Shown here one piece after another: positions 14,001 to 24,497 of a stretch of DNA of 64,000 nucleotides. Position numbers and translations under genes: made by a program. The number at the start of each line of letters is the position of its first letter. Position 1 is the first letter of the stretch. The DNA is taken from positions 6,763,001 through 6,827,000 of the forward strand of contig NC_065889.1 of NCBI RefSeq assembly GCF_905147045.1. Reading direction: 5' to 3'. The DNA comes from Nymphalis io (taxonomy: Eukaryota > Arthropoda > Insecta > Lepidoptera > Nymphalidae). The notes under the pieces are model-generated. The model saw only the letters and a list, made by a program, of their open reading frames with translations, did not search any database and was not told where the DNA came from.

Positions 14001-16541
14001 TTAATACTTTCGAGTTATCTCTATAAAGAAAAATAAACGACCGATTTAATGATGGCACTACGAGAAACAATTTCAAACTTCTAAGTTTTTTTTATTTTGA
14101 AACATATGAATTATCAACTACAGGGAAAAATAATACAAATTATTTTAAATAATGCAGCAGTCGGTCTAAGAAAATCCAATGATGTGATAAATTTACTTTC
14201 CAATTTACCTAGTAGCAATATGTCTTCAGATAAAGACAGAGGTTTTTTCTTAGGTTGACTTTGTATTTTCCAGTGGGAACGCGTGGGTTTTACAGATACA
14301 ATACAGAGGCGCCGGCTGGTGGCGCCATAACACCGGTTAAACTACCATATCAGCATATCGAGACGTCGTTCCTGCAAGCTTAGATTGCGATGATCATGAA
14401 TAAATCAAGTGTCGATGCATAATAAAATACTTACATGGTATGATCACTATCTGACCATGCATAATGGTAGCCGGACATAAATTATGGCTGAATTAGACAC
14501 AGATGAGTATTTATAACATTATCTATAAGAGTACAATTTCAAACTAGACTAATTGGTTCAAACAGTGACAAGCGAAATCATGTGAAGTGGAACAATAAAA
14601 AATTTAAACCATTTTAATTCCAGTTACAAAATAAAAGTTGTAAGTAACTGTACATAAAGCCCCGCGTTGTTTTTTTTTTTAATTATTGAATATTTTGGCA
14701 CTGCCAACATCTTTTAAGATTTTCTGCTCTTGCTGTCTTTCTTCTACAATTTTAATTATTTTTTTTTAACTTTGTTAAATTTAAGTGCCTACTATCCTTG
14801 GTACTTAATAATTTAGTTAATTAGGAAGTTAAAACAGACGTAATGACTATTGCTATTAAGTAGTAGTAAGTATCTCGACATATGATTTCCTCATTTATAT
14901 ATTTTTTAATATTTTATTCGTATTTGAACCTTATGAAACTTCCTTAACATATAGTTGATTCATATATTTAATAACAACTATTTCCTATTATAATGAATAG
15001 TCGGTAAATAACAAAGGTACCTAGTTGTCTACTGTGATTTGCGACCGTGAGTAATAAGTGAAGTCCCGTGAACAATAATAATTCATGTAATTCGCATACG
15101 ATTTGGGTCGTTCGTCGAACAGAGCCGCCTGCGCATGTCAATGCGTACACAAAGCAAAGATCCGATACGATAGCTGCACAATACCGGTCGATCACCTACC
15201 ATCGTACTACCGATCACATCCTGTAGATTATCAAAGGTATATATCATACAATAAGTGGAAGAAAATGCATGAAAATCTACACTAAACATGCAACCAAGTA
15301 CAGATGACAGATGTGTAACGTCAGATGCGTTTTATTGTCAAACGTTACACTAAGAAACGTTACATTTAAATTCGACCTTGATATTGTACTTTATAAAGAA
15401 TTTATACTATAAAACCGTCACTCAAACATATTAATTTAAAGTAATCTATCTGTCCTCATTTCAAGTTATTGCTCTCTGCATAACGAGAAACATGAATTAG
15501 TAAAGTTTGTAAACCAATGGACTTTGGTGTCGATAACTGTAAAGAAAATAACTCAATATGAAACACTCTTGATATCTGATTCACCTAGCGCATATGATGC
15601 ACAAAGTTATTTATTAAATCTTATTTAGTTTAATGCTAACGGTACTTTTAAATAAAAAATATACCATTGATTTTTATTGTAGTATTGAATATTATAAAAT
15701 AGGAATTAGTATTTGTGTTTGACATGCATTAAAAATAGATTGAGATTACGCTAAATTACATCTTACCAATAAACTCTCCTAAACGCGATCCAAGAAGAGC
15801 TCCAGCGCTTGTCACAATCGCACATGTATTAAACATACGATGTTTCTGTAACGGGTCTTTCGGAATACTATAACCTAAGCTCGCAAAGGGTTCATCTTCT
15901 GATTCAACCGTTCGTACAGCTACTTGGCCAAGAGCGCATAATATTTCCCCTCTAGAAAGCTGCTTGACATACCCTCTATCGTATTTGACATCGTAAGGGT
16001 TCTGCGACTCGAGGCCTGATGTAAACACTTTGCTGTCACTCATCAACACTCGATGAAATTCTTTCAACAATAACTCTTTGAATTCAGCAGTTTTCGATTC
16101 GCATTCTAATGTTGTCAAATCGTTACAGACGTATTTGTCGCTATCGAACTCCAATATCGCTTTATGTAAGTTAGGGAATCTCGGACTGCCGCGACTCTTC
16201 ACCACGATGTTATTGGACGGACGAACCTGCGTCCCATATGATTTATTAGACCATTGTAACATTTGACCAGTTTTAAAAGCAACTACGGATCTTTTACGTA
16301 CAGAATCGACTTTTAGCAACGATACATTTAACACTGTGTTTGAAATCATGTTTTCTGAAAAATTCTCTTGATAACTTATTCCTGATATGCCATTCTTCTG
16401 AGGTGTTACATGAGATTTACTAAATAGCCTTTGTTTTTCTAAGCTCATCCAATATTGAGACCATATCAAGTATAAATAACCACACATTCCAAAACAAAGA
16501 AGATTGATAAAAATCCAGACTGACATCGCCGCTGCTTTCAT
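8041..16541 (-). CDS. SiaT: Beta-galactoside alpha-2,6-sialyltransferase (ST6Gal-type), complete, five exons
   Basis: This is a Golgi type II membrane enzyme (GT29 family) that transfers sialic acid from CMP-sialic acid to galactose or GalNAc ends of glycans; in Drosophila the single family member acts in neurons. Exons (minus strand): 16541-15767, 10340-10243, 9332-9187, 8765-8635, 8282-8041; together 1392 nt, 463 aa. Junction phases 1, 0, 2, 1 all agree. Residues about 7-28 form the signal anchor. The L-motif starts with CAIVTSAGALLGSRLGEFID, continues as SHDMVLRFNNAPT and DVGSKTTFR, and is split by the 5.4-kb intron 1, whose join creates the conserved Asp of EFID. Exon 3 has IIWDPANYSSPLDEWYRHPD. 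The S-motif region has RRNPPSSGFIG joined to LWFAVHRC, then MFEYVPS, CHYHASGDDTGCTLGAWHP, where the last His belongs to motif III/VS. The start ATG is followed by a hydrophobic anchor, as expected. Length is normal for insect members. Individual exons carry no stops, so it looks functional. Confidence 0.96.
10365..10632 (-). repeat. Diverged short interspersed repeat (GGCGGACG family) in sialyltransferase intron 1
   Basis: 'gtgtaagctcgtctgggctg', 'ggtaccacgcacttattaca' and 'ccacttaccattagacagc' match diverged parts of the family seen more cleanly at 39541, 47952, 51793 and 60168. It lies 25 bp from exon 2 of the sialyltransferase gene. The inner part differs considerably from the other copies, so it may be an older subfamily. 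Confidence 0.55.
11282..11319. repeat. 16-bp perfect inverted repeat (hairpin)
   Basis: Arms 11282-11297 (atgaactttttttgta) and 11304-11319 are exact reverse complements around a 6-nt loop. The flanks 'ttac' and 'gtaa' extend the symmetry imperfectly. It may be the remains of a small hairpin element; there is no coding content. Confidence 0.8.
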
Positions 16542-16760
16542 TTTTATATCGAACGTAAGTTTCCTTTAAAACCGATCAATTAATACACTTTTTAGGTCTC
16601 AATACTAACTACAGATACATTACTAAGTAGTATTTAAATGCTTATATAAAAATACGAAAACATTCACTATGCAAGTCAATGTAAAAGTCAATGGGTGGAG
16701 CAATAACAGCTGAGAGACTCGTACAGAAATTGACGCATGCGCTGTAAGAATTGAGGCTTC
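16542..16760 (-). promoter_or_regulatory. Presumed 5' flank of the sialyltransferase gene
   Basis: This is the sequence immediately upstream of the sialyltransferase start codon on the minus strand. No TATA box or initiator could be fixed with confidence; I mark it only as the expected 5' UTR and promoter position. Confidence 0.25.
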
Positions 16761-17072
16761 TGCAGTACAAGGTAATAATAGCTTGGACGTCTAACCACAT
16801 CTCCACAGGTTGTAAATATTATCTATATTTAGCATCCAGAAATAAAACTGATTTTATAAAACCCTCGAATTGATCTTTTCAAAATAGAACACCAAATCAA
16901 ACAAATTGATGTAAATAACTCACTCAATTACTGTTAAAAATTCAAATAACACATTTGAACACATTCAACAAATCACAAGACGCGCCAATAATGAATTAAT
17001 TACTTTACCTTCCACTCAATGGCAGGATTAAATTAGCGCGCGTCTTTTTTTTAACAACGCTGTTGTATGAAT

Positions 17073-17114
17073 CCTAACCTAACCTAACTTCATACACACA
17101 TATAATAATAGGAG

Positions 17115-17157
<43 letters not shown>

Positions 17158-17170
17158 GGAGTATAATAAT
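17073..17170. repeat. Short CCTAA run followed by an AAT microsatellite
   Basis: Three units of CCTAA at 17073-17087 match the insect telomere unit TTAGG on the other strand, but the run is far too short to be a telomere. From about 17101 there is (AAT)n interrupted by 'aggagt' units, the longest uninterrupted run covering about 40 bp. Confidence 0.85.
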
Positions 17171-17178
17171 AGGAGGAT

Positions 17179-17208
17179 AAGGAGTTTTTAATACATTAAA
17201 AACTCCTT
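17179..17208. repeat. 13-bp perfect hairpin
   Basis: 'aaggagtttttaa' at 17179-17191 and 'ttaaaaactcctt' at 17196-17208 pair perfectly around a 4-nt loop. It directly follows the AAT microsatellite. It resembles a bacterial terminator but has no such meaning here. Confidence 0.8.
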
Positions 17209-19456
17209 TATGCCAAGCATTCAATTATTATTTTCATATCATTATTAATCAGTTTTGACTCGTTTTAAGCTATTAAATCGGAACACAGGAGACATTGTTG
17301 ATACAATATATTCTTATAACCTTTAATAGTTGCCCGTAAATAATTATCGGTTGGCAGTAAATAACAATAAAATTGGGCTAATGTGATCGTTATATAAAAT
17401 TCTAAAAACAAATGTTTGAAAAATGTAGTCAATAAGTGATACACAACATTTAAAAATTAGTTTTCCTTTTTTCGTACAATTTCCTTGTCACAGATAAAAA
17501 AACCTTGTTTCATGGATATTCGTAAAAATGATTCTAAAATCCATAATGATAAAGTTTGTCTGCAACAGCTTTAAATGGTCCCCCATGTATTGACAAACTA
17601 TTGCTAAGGCTATATTAATTTAATTATTTATTAATATCTTAAAATGGTTTTAAATACAGCATAGGTAGAATAAAACACTAATAGTTTTCAATAAATTATA
17701 TTCAAATGTACATAGTGACTAGAATATAAACATCAACCGGAAGTTAGTTAAATTTATTTAAACTTAATCATACTTTGTACAAATTCATTACAATATACAA
17801 TACCTTTATACTAAGATATTTTTAAAAAGAGCGTGCGTTATAATAGAAATACAATAATTGTTTATTCCTACATAATGATGTGAATGAATCTTAAGAAAAT
17901 CTGGTAACCTGCCTAGTAAAAAAGTTTTATAACTATCGAATTTAAATAATCGATAAATTTTACCGTAAATTAAGTCAAAGATATATAAATTGATACTGAA
18001 CTCTTAAGCCATTTGAATTCGGAAAAGGCACAAGATTGTAGCATTTTTAGTCAAAAACTATATAATATACTAGCTTCGCGCGGGTAGATAAGAAAAATGT
18101 ATTTTGGATAGAATTTGCGTAAAATCCGTTTTCAGTGAACGTAAAGTTGGGGAAGAAGTAACTATGACAAATTTCAAGTCAATCGGCGCATATATAGATA
18201 ATAAACAGACATTATGGGGACAAAAAAAAATCTCCAAAAAATAAGGAGCTGTCCTATGCCAATGTCAATACATTCCGTTTACTTATAAAATAATGTGTAT
18301 CTTAATCTGCTATACAATTATTACAAGGAAATAAACAGAAAAGAAAAATAATTTGCATTATTTAATCTAGAAACATTGAAACTTGCACAAAAGTAAAATT
18401 AATCACTTTTATATTTTTTTCAATAAGTTTTTAGTTAAGCTTGTTTAGTAGAAATTAGTAAAAAATTGTCTTCAGAATCAAAATTTTAAATAAATTAAAA
18501 TCATTGTTTAACTAAATTCTGTATAATTAAAAAGGAACACTGTTACAAAAAATTATTTGAGAACATGTATTGTTATATAACATATGTTCTCAACTTATCT
18601 TGTCTTGTTAGTTTAAGTAGAGGAATCATATCTGGCCAGCAATCTGTTTACTTGAGCGCACTGTCCATATTTTGCTCAATTTTGAAAAATACATTATGAG
18701 GCAACCCACTTTTATTGGTAGATATAATCATAATAATGTATGACTGCCATATTATTGTCTTTTGATATGCCTGTTTGTTAAATGTAATATTTTAATATAA
18801 AACTATTCCAATTTCTGTTACATTTAATAAAATTCTTTATAATTACCCAGAATATAAAAATAATTGGTAGAAAAAGATCTAAAAAAAATCCGTTATTCAA
18901 TTTTAAAAAAAAAAAACTTGACTATATTGTGATAAACTGATTTGAAAATTGGTTTATGACAGTTTTCAACATCAATGACAAAATGATGATCAATATTAGT
19001 CACAAACCACAATCACATAAGTCCGATCACCCAAAGAACAGCTCATACAAATATCTAATGATTAAATGAAAACGAAACCTGTCTACGGAACGATTCGTTT
19101 TATTAAAATGCAAAAAGATAAAAAATAGTTGTTCATAAATATGGCAAAATAGCAGTCTCCGTCCGCTATATCACCATATTCAATATCTATTAGGGTATAC
19201 TTGTCTACACTTGAGATTTTTTTTTAAATAGGAATTACGCTTTTTCATTCATATTATATATATAGTGCGGAAGTGATTAATGCAATTACCATTTAGGGTA
19301 TACGAAAAGATCAATCCACAACATTAATCCAGTAATCTTAATTTAAATTTGGTGATATTAAATGGCAGAGACCTTATATATTTACAAATGCAGTCATGAA
19401 CAAATCAATCCCAACTCAACTTCTAGAGTTTAATAATTTATCGTTTACTTCTTGTA
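17209..19456. other. Intergenic AT-rich spacer
   Basis: No gene is visible. It contains a LINE-like 3' fragment near 18068-18240 and AT-rich sequence. The right end must include the TMEM43 3' UTR; a TTTATT (AATAAA on the minus strand) lies near 19100. Confidence 0.55.
18068..18240 (+). mobile_element. Degenerate RTE-like retroelement 3' fragment
   Basis: 'actagcttcgcgcgggtaga' followed later by 'gacaaatttcaagtcaatcg' fits the widespread lepidopteran element whose 3' part reads like CTAGCTTTCGCCCGCGGC ... AAATTTCATCAAAATCGGT. The family is recalled, not verified by search. It is non-coding and heavily mutated. Confidence 0.5.
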
Positions 19457-22400
19457 TTAACGGTCTTCCCATCTTGTATATCGTGCACCAGGCTGGTCAC
19501 GTGTTAGCAAATTCGAATAGTGGAGTATGGGCAGTATAGCCACACCGAGCACAATGGCTCCGAACGACGGTTTATGAAGAAACCTGTGAATAAAATAACA
19601 TAATAAAATTAAAAATTATATATTTAGTAATAATGAAAAATAGCTCTCTGGATTTAGGATATGGTTGAATACATTTTATAATAATAAGCTTCGTTGCAAA
19701 TCAAAAGAATTAATTATAAGTTTAAAAAAACAGTAATTAATGGGTCAGTATAGTATTTAAACATTTAGCGATTTTAAAACTGATGATTTTAGTTTGAAAT
19801 AAACACAGTTTTTGTTGTCAGATCAGAGATTCATATATACATTTAGAAGAAAATATATGCTACTCGTATTTAATTAGCTTAAAATATTAAATTTAATTAA
19901 AAGCCCTACTGTATATGTAAATTATGTACAAAATACGATTACGTGTCTGTTTTCTAAACAATTATATATTAATTGATATTTTATCAGAACTTACCATGGT
20001 ATTGATATTATGAGCAGTGTATATGAAAAGGAAAGAACTAAATTAGTCCAAACTCTTGTGCAGCGTCTCAAGTTGTTTGAAATCCAATGGCTTTGCATGA
20101 CTATAATAAAAAAAAATCATTTAAATATAAATTACAAATATAATATATAGGTAATGTTTTCATTGTTGACATGAAAATATTTATTTATTAAGTTATATTA
20201 CTACGCTACCTTCAAATCAAAATTAAGGATGAAACAGAAAAAACGACAATAGCCCATGCCCCATGGGTCATCTGACAGTTTCACATAGCTGAATGAGCGT
20301 TCCTTACTTCGCCATTGCGCCACCAACCTTGGGCTCTACGATGTTATGTCCCTTGTGCCAGTAGTTACACTGGCTCACTCACTAGAATATCTAATGCACG
20401 GGTGATATCTGCCCAGACAGGCTTGCACAAAGCCCTATCACCAACTAAATTACTACTACAACAATTAATAACATTTTAGTTACTTTTGTCTATTACTTAC
20501 TATTACCAGTACTAAAAGCTGTTCTACTTTTTCTACAACCATAAGCAATTTTCCAAATATACATATATATATAAGTTATGTTATGCTTGGGTTCTTTAAT
20601 TCTCAAAAAAATATGTAAATTGAAGTAACTACTTATTATAGATAAACTAAATAATACAACTTACAAAGTGTTAGCCATTCTGGATGTAATGTCATAGCGG
20701 ATGCAAACACTTGTATTAAGCCCAGCAATCTGTACTTCCAAGTGTGGGTGTTTGCATGACTTTTCTCTAGATCATATAAATGTTTCAAGCTATATGAGCC
20801 TTTCCGCATCAGAGACAATGGATCTGCTGTCGGAAAATTCTTTGGGCTGTATGGTTGAAGAACACCTCTCTCAACTAAACCAACTGCTGTGTACTGTCAA
20901 TTAATTAAAAATAAATAGACATAAGTTAAAATATCCAAAAACAATTCTAATGCACATGTGTAAATTAAAATTTTGCAAGTTTTTGTTTTTTTAGTGTGAT
21001 ATTAAAAATTATGGCATATCTATCCTCAAATTACTTCAGGAGAGATTGTCTACAATTGATTTTACAACAATTAATATTATTTTAAAATAGAAAATAAAAC
21101 TGAACTAAAAAGCATAAAAAATTAACATAAAAAGTATTAATAAGAAATTATTTGATTAAATAATGGATAAGAGGACACATTCTTTAAAGGAGCAAACATA
21201 TATTTTGACAAGTTTAAAGAAAAGGGGGCAATATTGAAGACTTACAATGTCATCCTCTCGTCCGGCATAAGAGAAATGAATTCGTAGATCACCTATTTCA
21301 TGTTCCAGGGCGCTGTTTCCATGATAATAGAATCCAGAATGCAGTTTGATATCACTTCGATCAGGTCTAGTGTCCGACCATATTTCATAGTAATCATTTA
21401 CTTTACGCTTAACATCTAAGCCTAAAATTTATTAATAATAATTAATAAGTAAATTGTTGGCGTCCATTACATTTACATTTTTTATGTTCCCCTTTCCATC
21501 TTTAATCATGACAAAGTCTTTCTGGCCAATTTCAGCAGCGTATTTTAAATGGTTCCGAGGAACACTGCTGACTGCTAGTGAGAATTTCGCAATGGAAAGA
21601 TACCTAGTAGATAGTAACCTTGCAGGCCTGACACGGGAATTAAACCAAGGGTCGCCTGATCTGCAGCCCAACAGACTAGCAACTACGCCAACGAGACAGT
21701 TAAGTTTTAAGTCAAAATGCTTAGTAACTATTTTTTTGCATCACCTGATATAGGCCATCCATGCTTTTTCCAGTCTTTCATTCCTTACCCACAATTATAC
21801 CTAACCGTCTTTCTGTAACATGATACTCATCTTTAGGTGTTCTTAACATGATAACAGATTTCATTCACCATCTTTCACTACAGCCAAGCTACTATCCAAC
21901 TTTCTCTTAATAAAAACTGCCATTATTAATATTAATTACATAAATATAGTATTATTTGATTACTTACCTAGACTCATCCAGCCAATTTTGACATATTCAG
22001 CAATGTGTGTTTCACTAAACATGGGCATAGATGTTGGATTATGATGACCAGGTCTGATATAGAACAGTGCAGAGTCGACCACATAATCTCTCCAGTCCTT
22101 ATGATACCAGTAAGTCTTTTGAGTTTCATCGGCTGGCTCACTTAAGAAATTATCTGTTTCTCTGATGTATGAAATAATAGATATTTTGTACTTTTAATAA
22201 AATACTTTTAAAATATTCTATCAAACTCAACTAAATAATAGAATACTAGCAATTTTTTTGTTTATTAATTAGATAGAATATAAATATTTATATATTAGTA
22301 TAATTCTGCAATTGTTCATGACTGGAAGGAGGTCACTAATATCTTGACAGACTACACTACCACCCAATTATTCGAAAAATTTAACTTTTTCTCTAAATAA

Positions 22401-22927
22401 TGGATAAAGAATATGATCTAGGATAAAGGTTAATATATTACATTGTTTCCTCAATCCATTGGTACATTTGAACCCTCTTCCTTAGCTTCACAGCCTGTAC
22501 GTGAATATTATAATCTGGTTCTGAGATAGGTTCGAGTACCCTTAAAGGTCCTATAATATGTACTACTCGACCTTCATAACGCTCTGCTTCATCCTTTGTG
22601 TGAACATCAATACTCTCAGCTGCAAATACCACCTCATCGAGCATCAGATTGCTTTGAATAGTTTGACACTGAAATATTAAGTATTTTAAATTATTAATTA
22701 TTACACAGAGTATGACTTATCCTATAAGCAATGTTATACAAATGTTATACATTGCTTATATGACTAATACAAGAAAAAACTCACAATATTACATTATTAA
22801 TTTTAAAAAAAATCTTTCATACCTCAGACCAAACTAAGAAATAGGTCACACCAGAAAATAAAACTAGACTGAGAAGTGTAGTGAGCCAAGTTTGCTTAAA
22901 CTGATTAACAACAGCGTTCCAACCCAT
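19457..22927 (-). CDS. TMEM43: Transmembrane protein 43 (LUMA), complete, seven coding exons
   Basis: TMEM43/LUMA is a membrane protein of the inner nuclear membrane and ER that associates with lamins and emerin in mammals. Exons (minus): 22927-22823, 22668-22442, 22161-21968, 21421-21246, 20893-20665, 20100-19995, 19583-19457; 1164 nt, 387 aa, with phases 0, 2, 1, 0, 1, 2 all consistent. Human TMEM43 is 400 aa. An N-terminal membrane helix (residues about 19-33) is followed by the large lumenal domain with the family signature IHVQAVKLRKRVQMYQW, then FYIRPGHHNP and LGDLRIHFSYAG-like text (here IGDLRIHFSYAG). The C-terminal third has three hydrophobic segments (about LLGLIQVFASAM, TNLVLSFSYTLLIISI, FGAIVLGVAILPIL). 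The start ATG lies exactly at a 3' splice site, so the upstream exon is non-coding. It is head-to-head with the mTERF gene. Confidence 0.95.
20262..20452 (-). repeat. Short interspersed repeat (GGCGGACG family), truncated
   Basis: 'ccattgcgccaccaaccttg', 'gatgttatgtcccttgtgcc', 'tacactggctcactcact' and 'gcttgcacaaagccctatca' match the copies at 39541 and 51793 in the same orientation. It has an internal deletion. It lies in intron 5 of TMEM43, between exons 6 and 5. Confidence 0.75.
21600..21690 (-). repeat. tRNA-like SINE head in TMEM43 intron 3
   Basis: On the minus strand 'tggcgtagttgctagtctgt' gives an A-box-like start, and 'ggtttaattcccgtgtcagg' gives a B-box-like element about 45 nt later. 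The spacing fits a tRNA-derived SINE head. No tRNA cloverleaf closes, so it is not an intact tRNA gene. Confidence 0.45.
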
Positions 22928-23059
22928 CTACAAAAGCAGAAAATTGATTGATTTATTCATTTTAATAACTATTATATATAATATAATACTATTCCATTTT
23001 AATACGCATGTAATAAATAAAATCAATAAATTGGTAGCAATTTGTATATCATACTTACC
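22928..23059 (-). other. 5' UTR intron of TMEM43
   Basis: On the minus strand a donor 'aag|gtaagtat' ends a 5' exon at 23059, and an acceptor 'tgcttttgtag' stands immediately before the start ATG at 22927. This implies a short non-coding first exon upstream of 23059. The transcription start was not determined. Confidence 0.65.
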
Positions 23060-24497
23060 TTATTTTGAAAATTACTGAATACTTTTATGGATTTATGTGA
23101 ACAAATTCACTAAAATAAATACTAATTCGTTATATAGCCATTTATAAGTGTATTATTTACAATAACAAAACAATCTGACATGATTGTCTTTTTATTTATG
23201 CTCTTTTGACATTAGAACTTATGTACTCTGTGCTCTTTTATTTCCTCATGATACGATGCAAAAGTGTAGTACCTTACGGCCTCATTGTCTTATTCAAACT
23301 CAATAAATTATTATATTATAGTTTAATCAAATTTTTCATGTCCATTTAAGTTTAGCTTAGTTTTTATTTCCCTAATTATTTATTCTAGTCCGAGTTGCCT
23401 TAAATTTCAATAGTTCTTGGCTAGTACGTTGAATATTTTATAGTGTTTTATACGCTTTATAAAACTCATAATAAAGATAATAAATAGTTAAGTACATATC
23501 GCTAATGTGTTCCAATCAAATTTTTACAGTAAGAGCACTATAAATAGACATGATCTTTAAATGCATGTTGCATTTGGCTATAACGATCAATCGTCATTAC
23601 CGAAATCTCAACTACACCAATATTGAATAAATATATGCTAGATGGAACCCTAATAATTTTTCACATATTTTTATGCAATTCTGCCAATGATCTAATACAT
23701 GTAACAAGAAGAATACTAACTGGTCACATATTTAAAAACCTAATATTTTCTTAATGACTTGACTGCCTCGATAGTCTAGTTTAGTAGCTAGCCGCATACC
23801 CGGAGGTCCTGAGTTCGGATTGAGCCAATAAAAAAAAGTTATTAGGTTTTTCTGTCGAAAAATTCTTATTAGCAGCCCGGAGTCTAGAAGTTGGAAGTTT
23901 GTAACTGTTTACACTCCCGTGTCTCGGACAGCACGAAAAGCCGTTGGTACTGCACCTGAACACTTTCCAGTCGTGTTGATTGCCATCCCATCGGGTTATG
24001 AAAGTTGGGCAATAGAGAGTGCCAGGTGCACTCTCGTTCTCTGTTTGCGCAATTCGCACACGCTTCTGCACTATACTTTTATGTCCTGCGCTACTGCGCA
24101 ATCTCATTTGAGATTGGCCGTCATGGCCGAAATCGGTTCAGAGGACATTTTTATTTTCTAAATAGTGTTTGATGTAATTCTGATAATTCTTTAACCAATG
24201 ATAACAGTCTTCTTTTTAAATGTATGCTTTGACTAAAACTATAAATTAAACAAAGGATAAAGGTTTAAATATATTTTTAAGCCAATTTAAGTTGTTTCCT
24301 TGTTTAATAATAATATTGAGTATTATGAGACCAAGGAATAATGTAATTCCCGTGCATAATATTGTCTTTTTTTCTTTTCATATGACACTGACGTTTTCGG
24401 CTTGTCATTTATTTTTGTAAATAAACAAATGTTATAAAGACTATTGGAAGAAATTAGAGAAAGAAGAAGAGAAGAAAAGTAACATAATGAAAACACA
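23060..24497. promoter_or_regulatory. Divergent promoter region between TMEM43 and the mTERF gene
   Basis: TMEM43 (minus) and the mTERF gene (plus) start about 1.4 kb apart and diverge. Most of the inner part is occupied by a repeat at 23763-24150, so the two core promoters are probably near 23.1-23.3 kb and 24.4 kb. No specific factor sites were identified. Confidence 0.4.
23763..24150 (+). repeat. tRNA-derived SINE of a second family
   Basis: The head 'gcctcgatagtctagtttag' with 'ggtcctgagttcggattgag' (A- and B-box positions) is followed by 'cgaaaaattcttattagcag' and 'cccggagtctagaagttgg'. Related copies occur near 28035 (minus), 38411 (plus) and 48590 (minus). The tail 'gagattggccgtcatggccg' is better preserved here than in the others, so this may be the fullest copy in the window. 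Confidence 0.65.

Larger units (their letters stand above)
10341..15766. other. Intron 1 of the sialyltransferase gene
   Basis: This 5.4-kb intron holds the repeat at 10365-10632, a perfect hairpin at 11282-11319, long AT-rich stretches, and a more GC-rich islet near 14270-14400 with inverted GGCGCC boxes ('ggcgccggctggtggcgcc'). I see no additional exon, and the open frames near 14968-15289 do not resemble any family I recognise. Confidence 0.6.

Noticed and set aside
17073..17087. Interstitial telomere (CCTAA)3
   Set aside because: Only three units; too short to claim a telomeric relic, and short CCTAA runs are common in insect DNA.
21432..21753. Open frames on both strands inside TMEM43 intron 3
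   Set aside because: They sit between two well-defined TMEM43 exons and over a SINE head; no junction connects them to the gene.
23781..24161. Open frames on both strands of about 80-108 residues
   Set aside because: They lie within a tRNA-derived SINE copy and reflect repeat sequence, not a gene.
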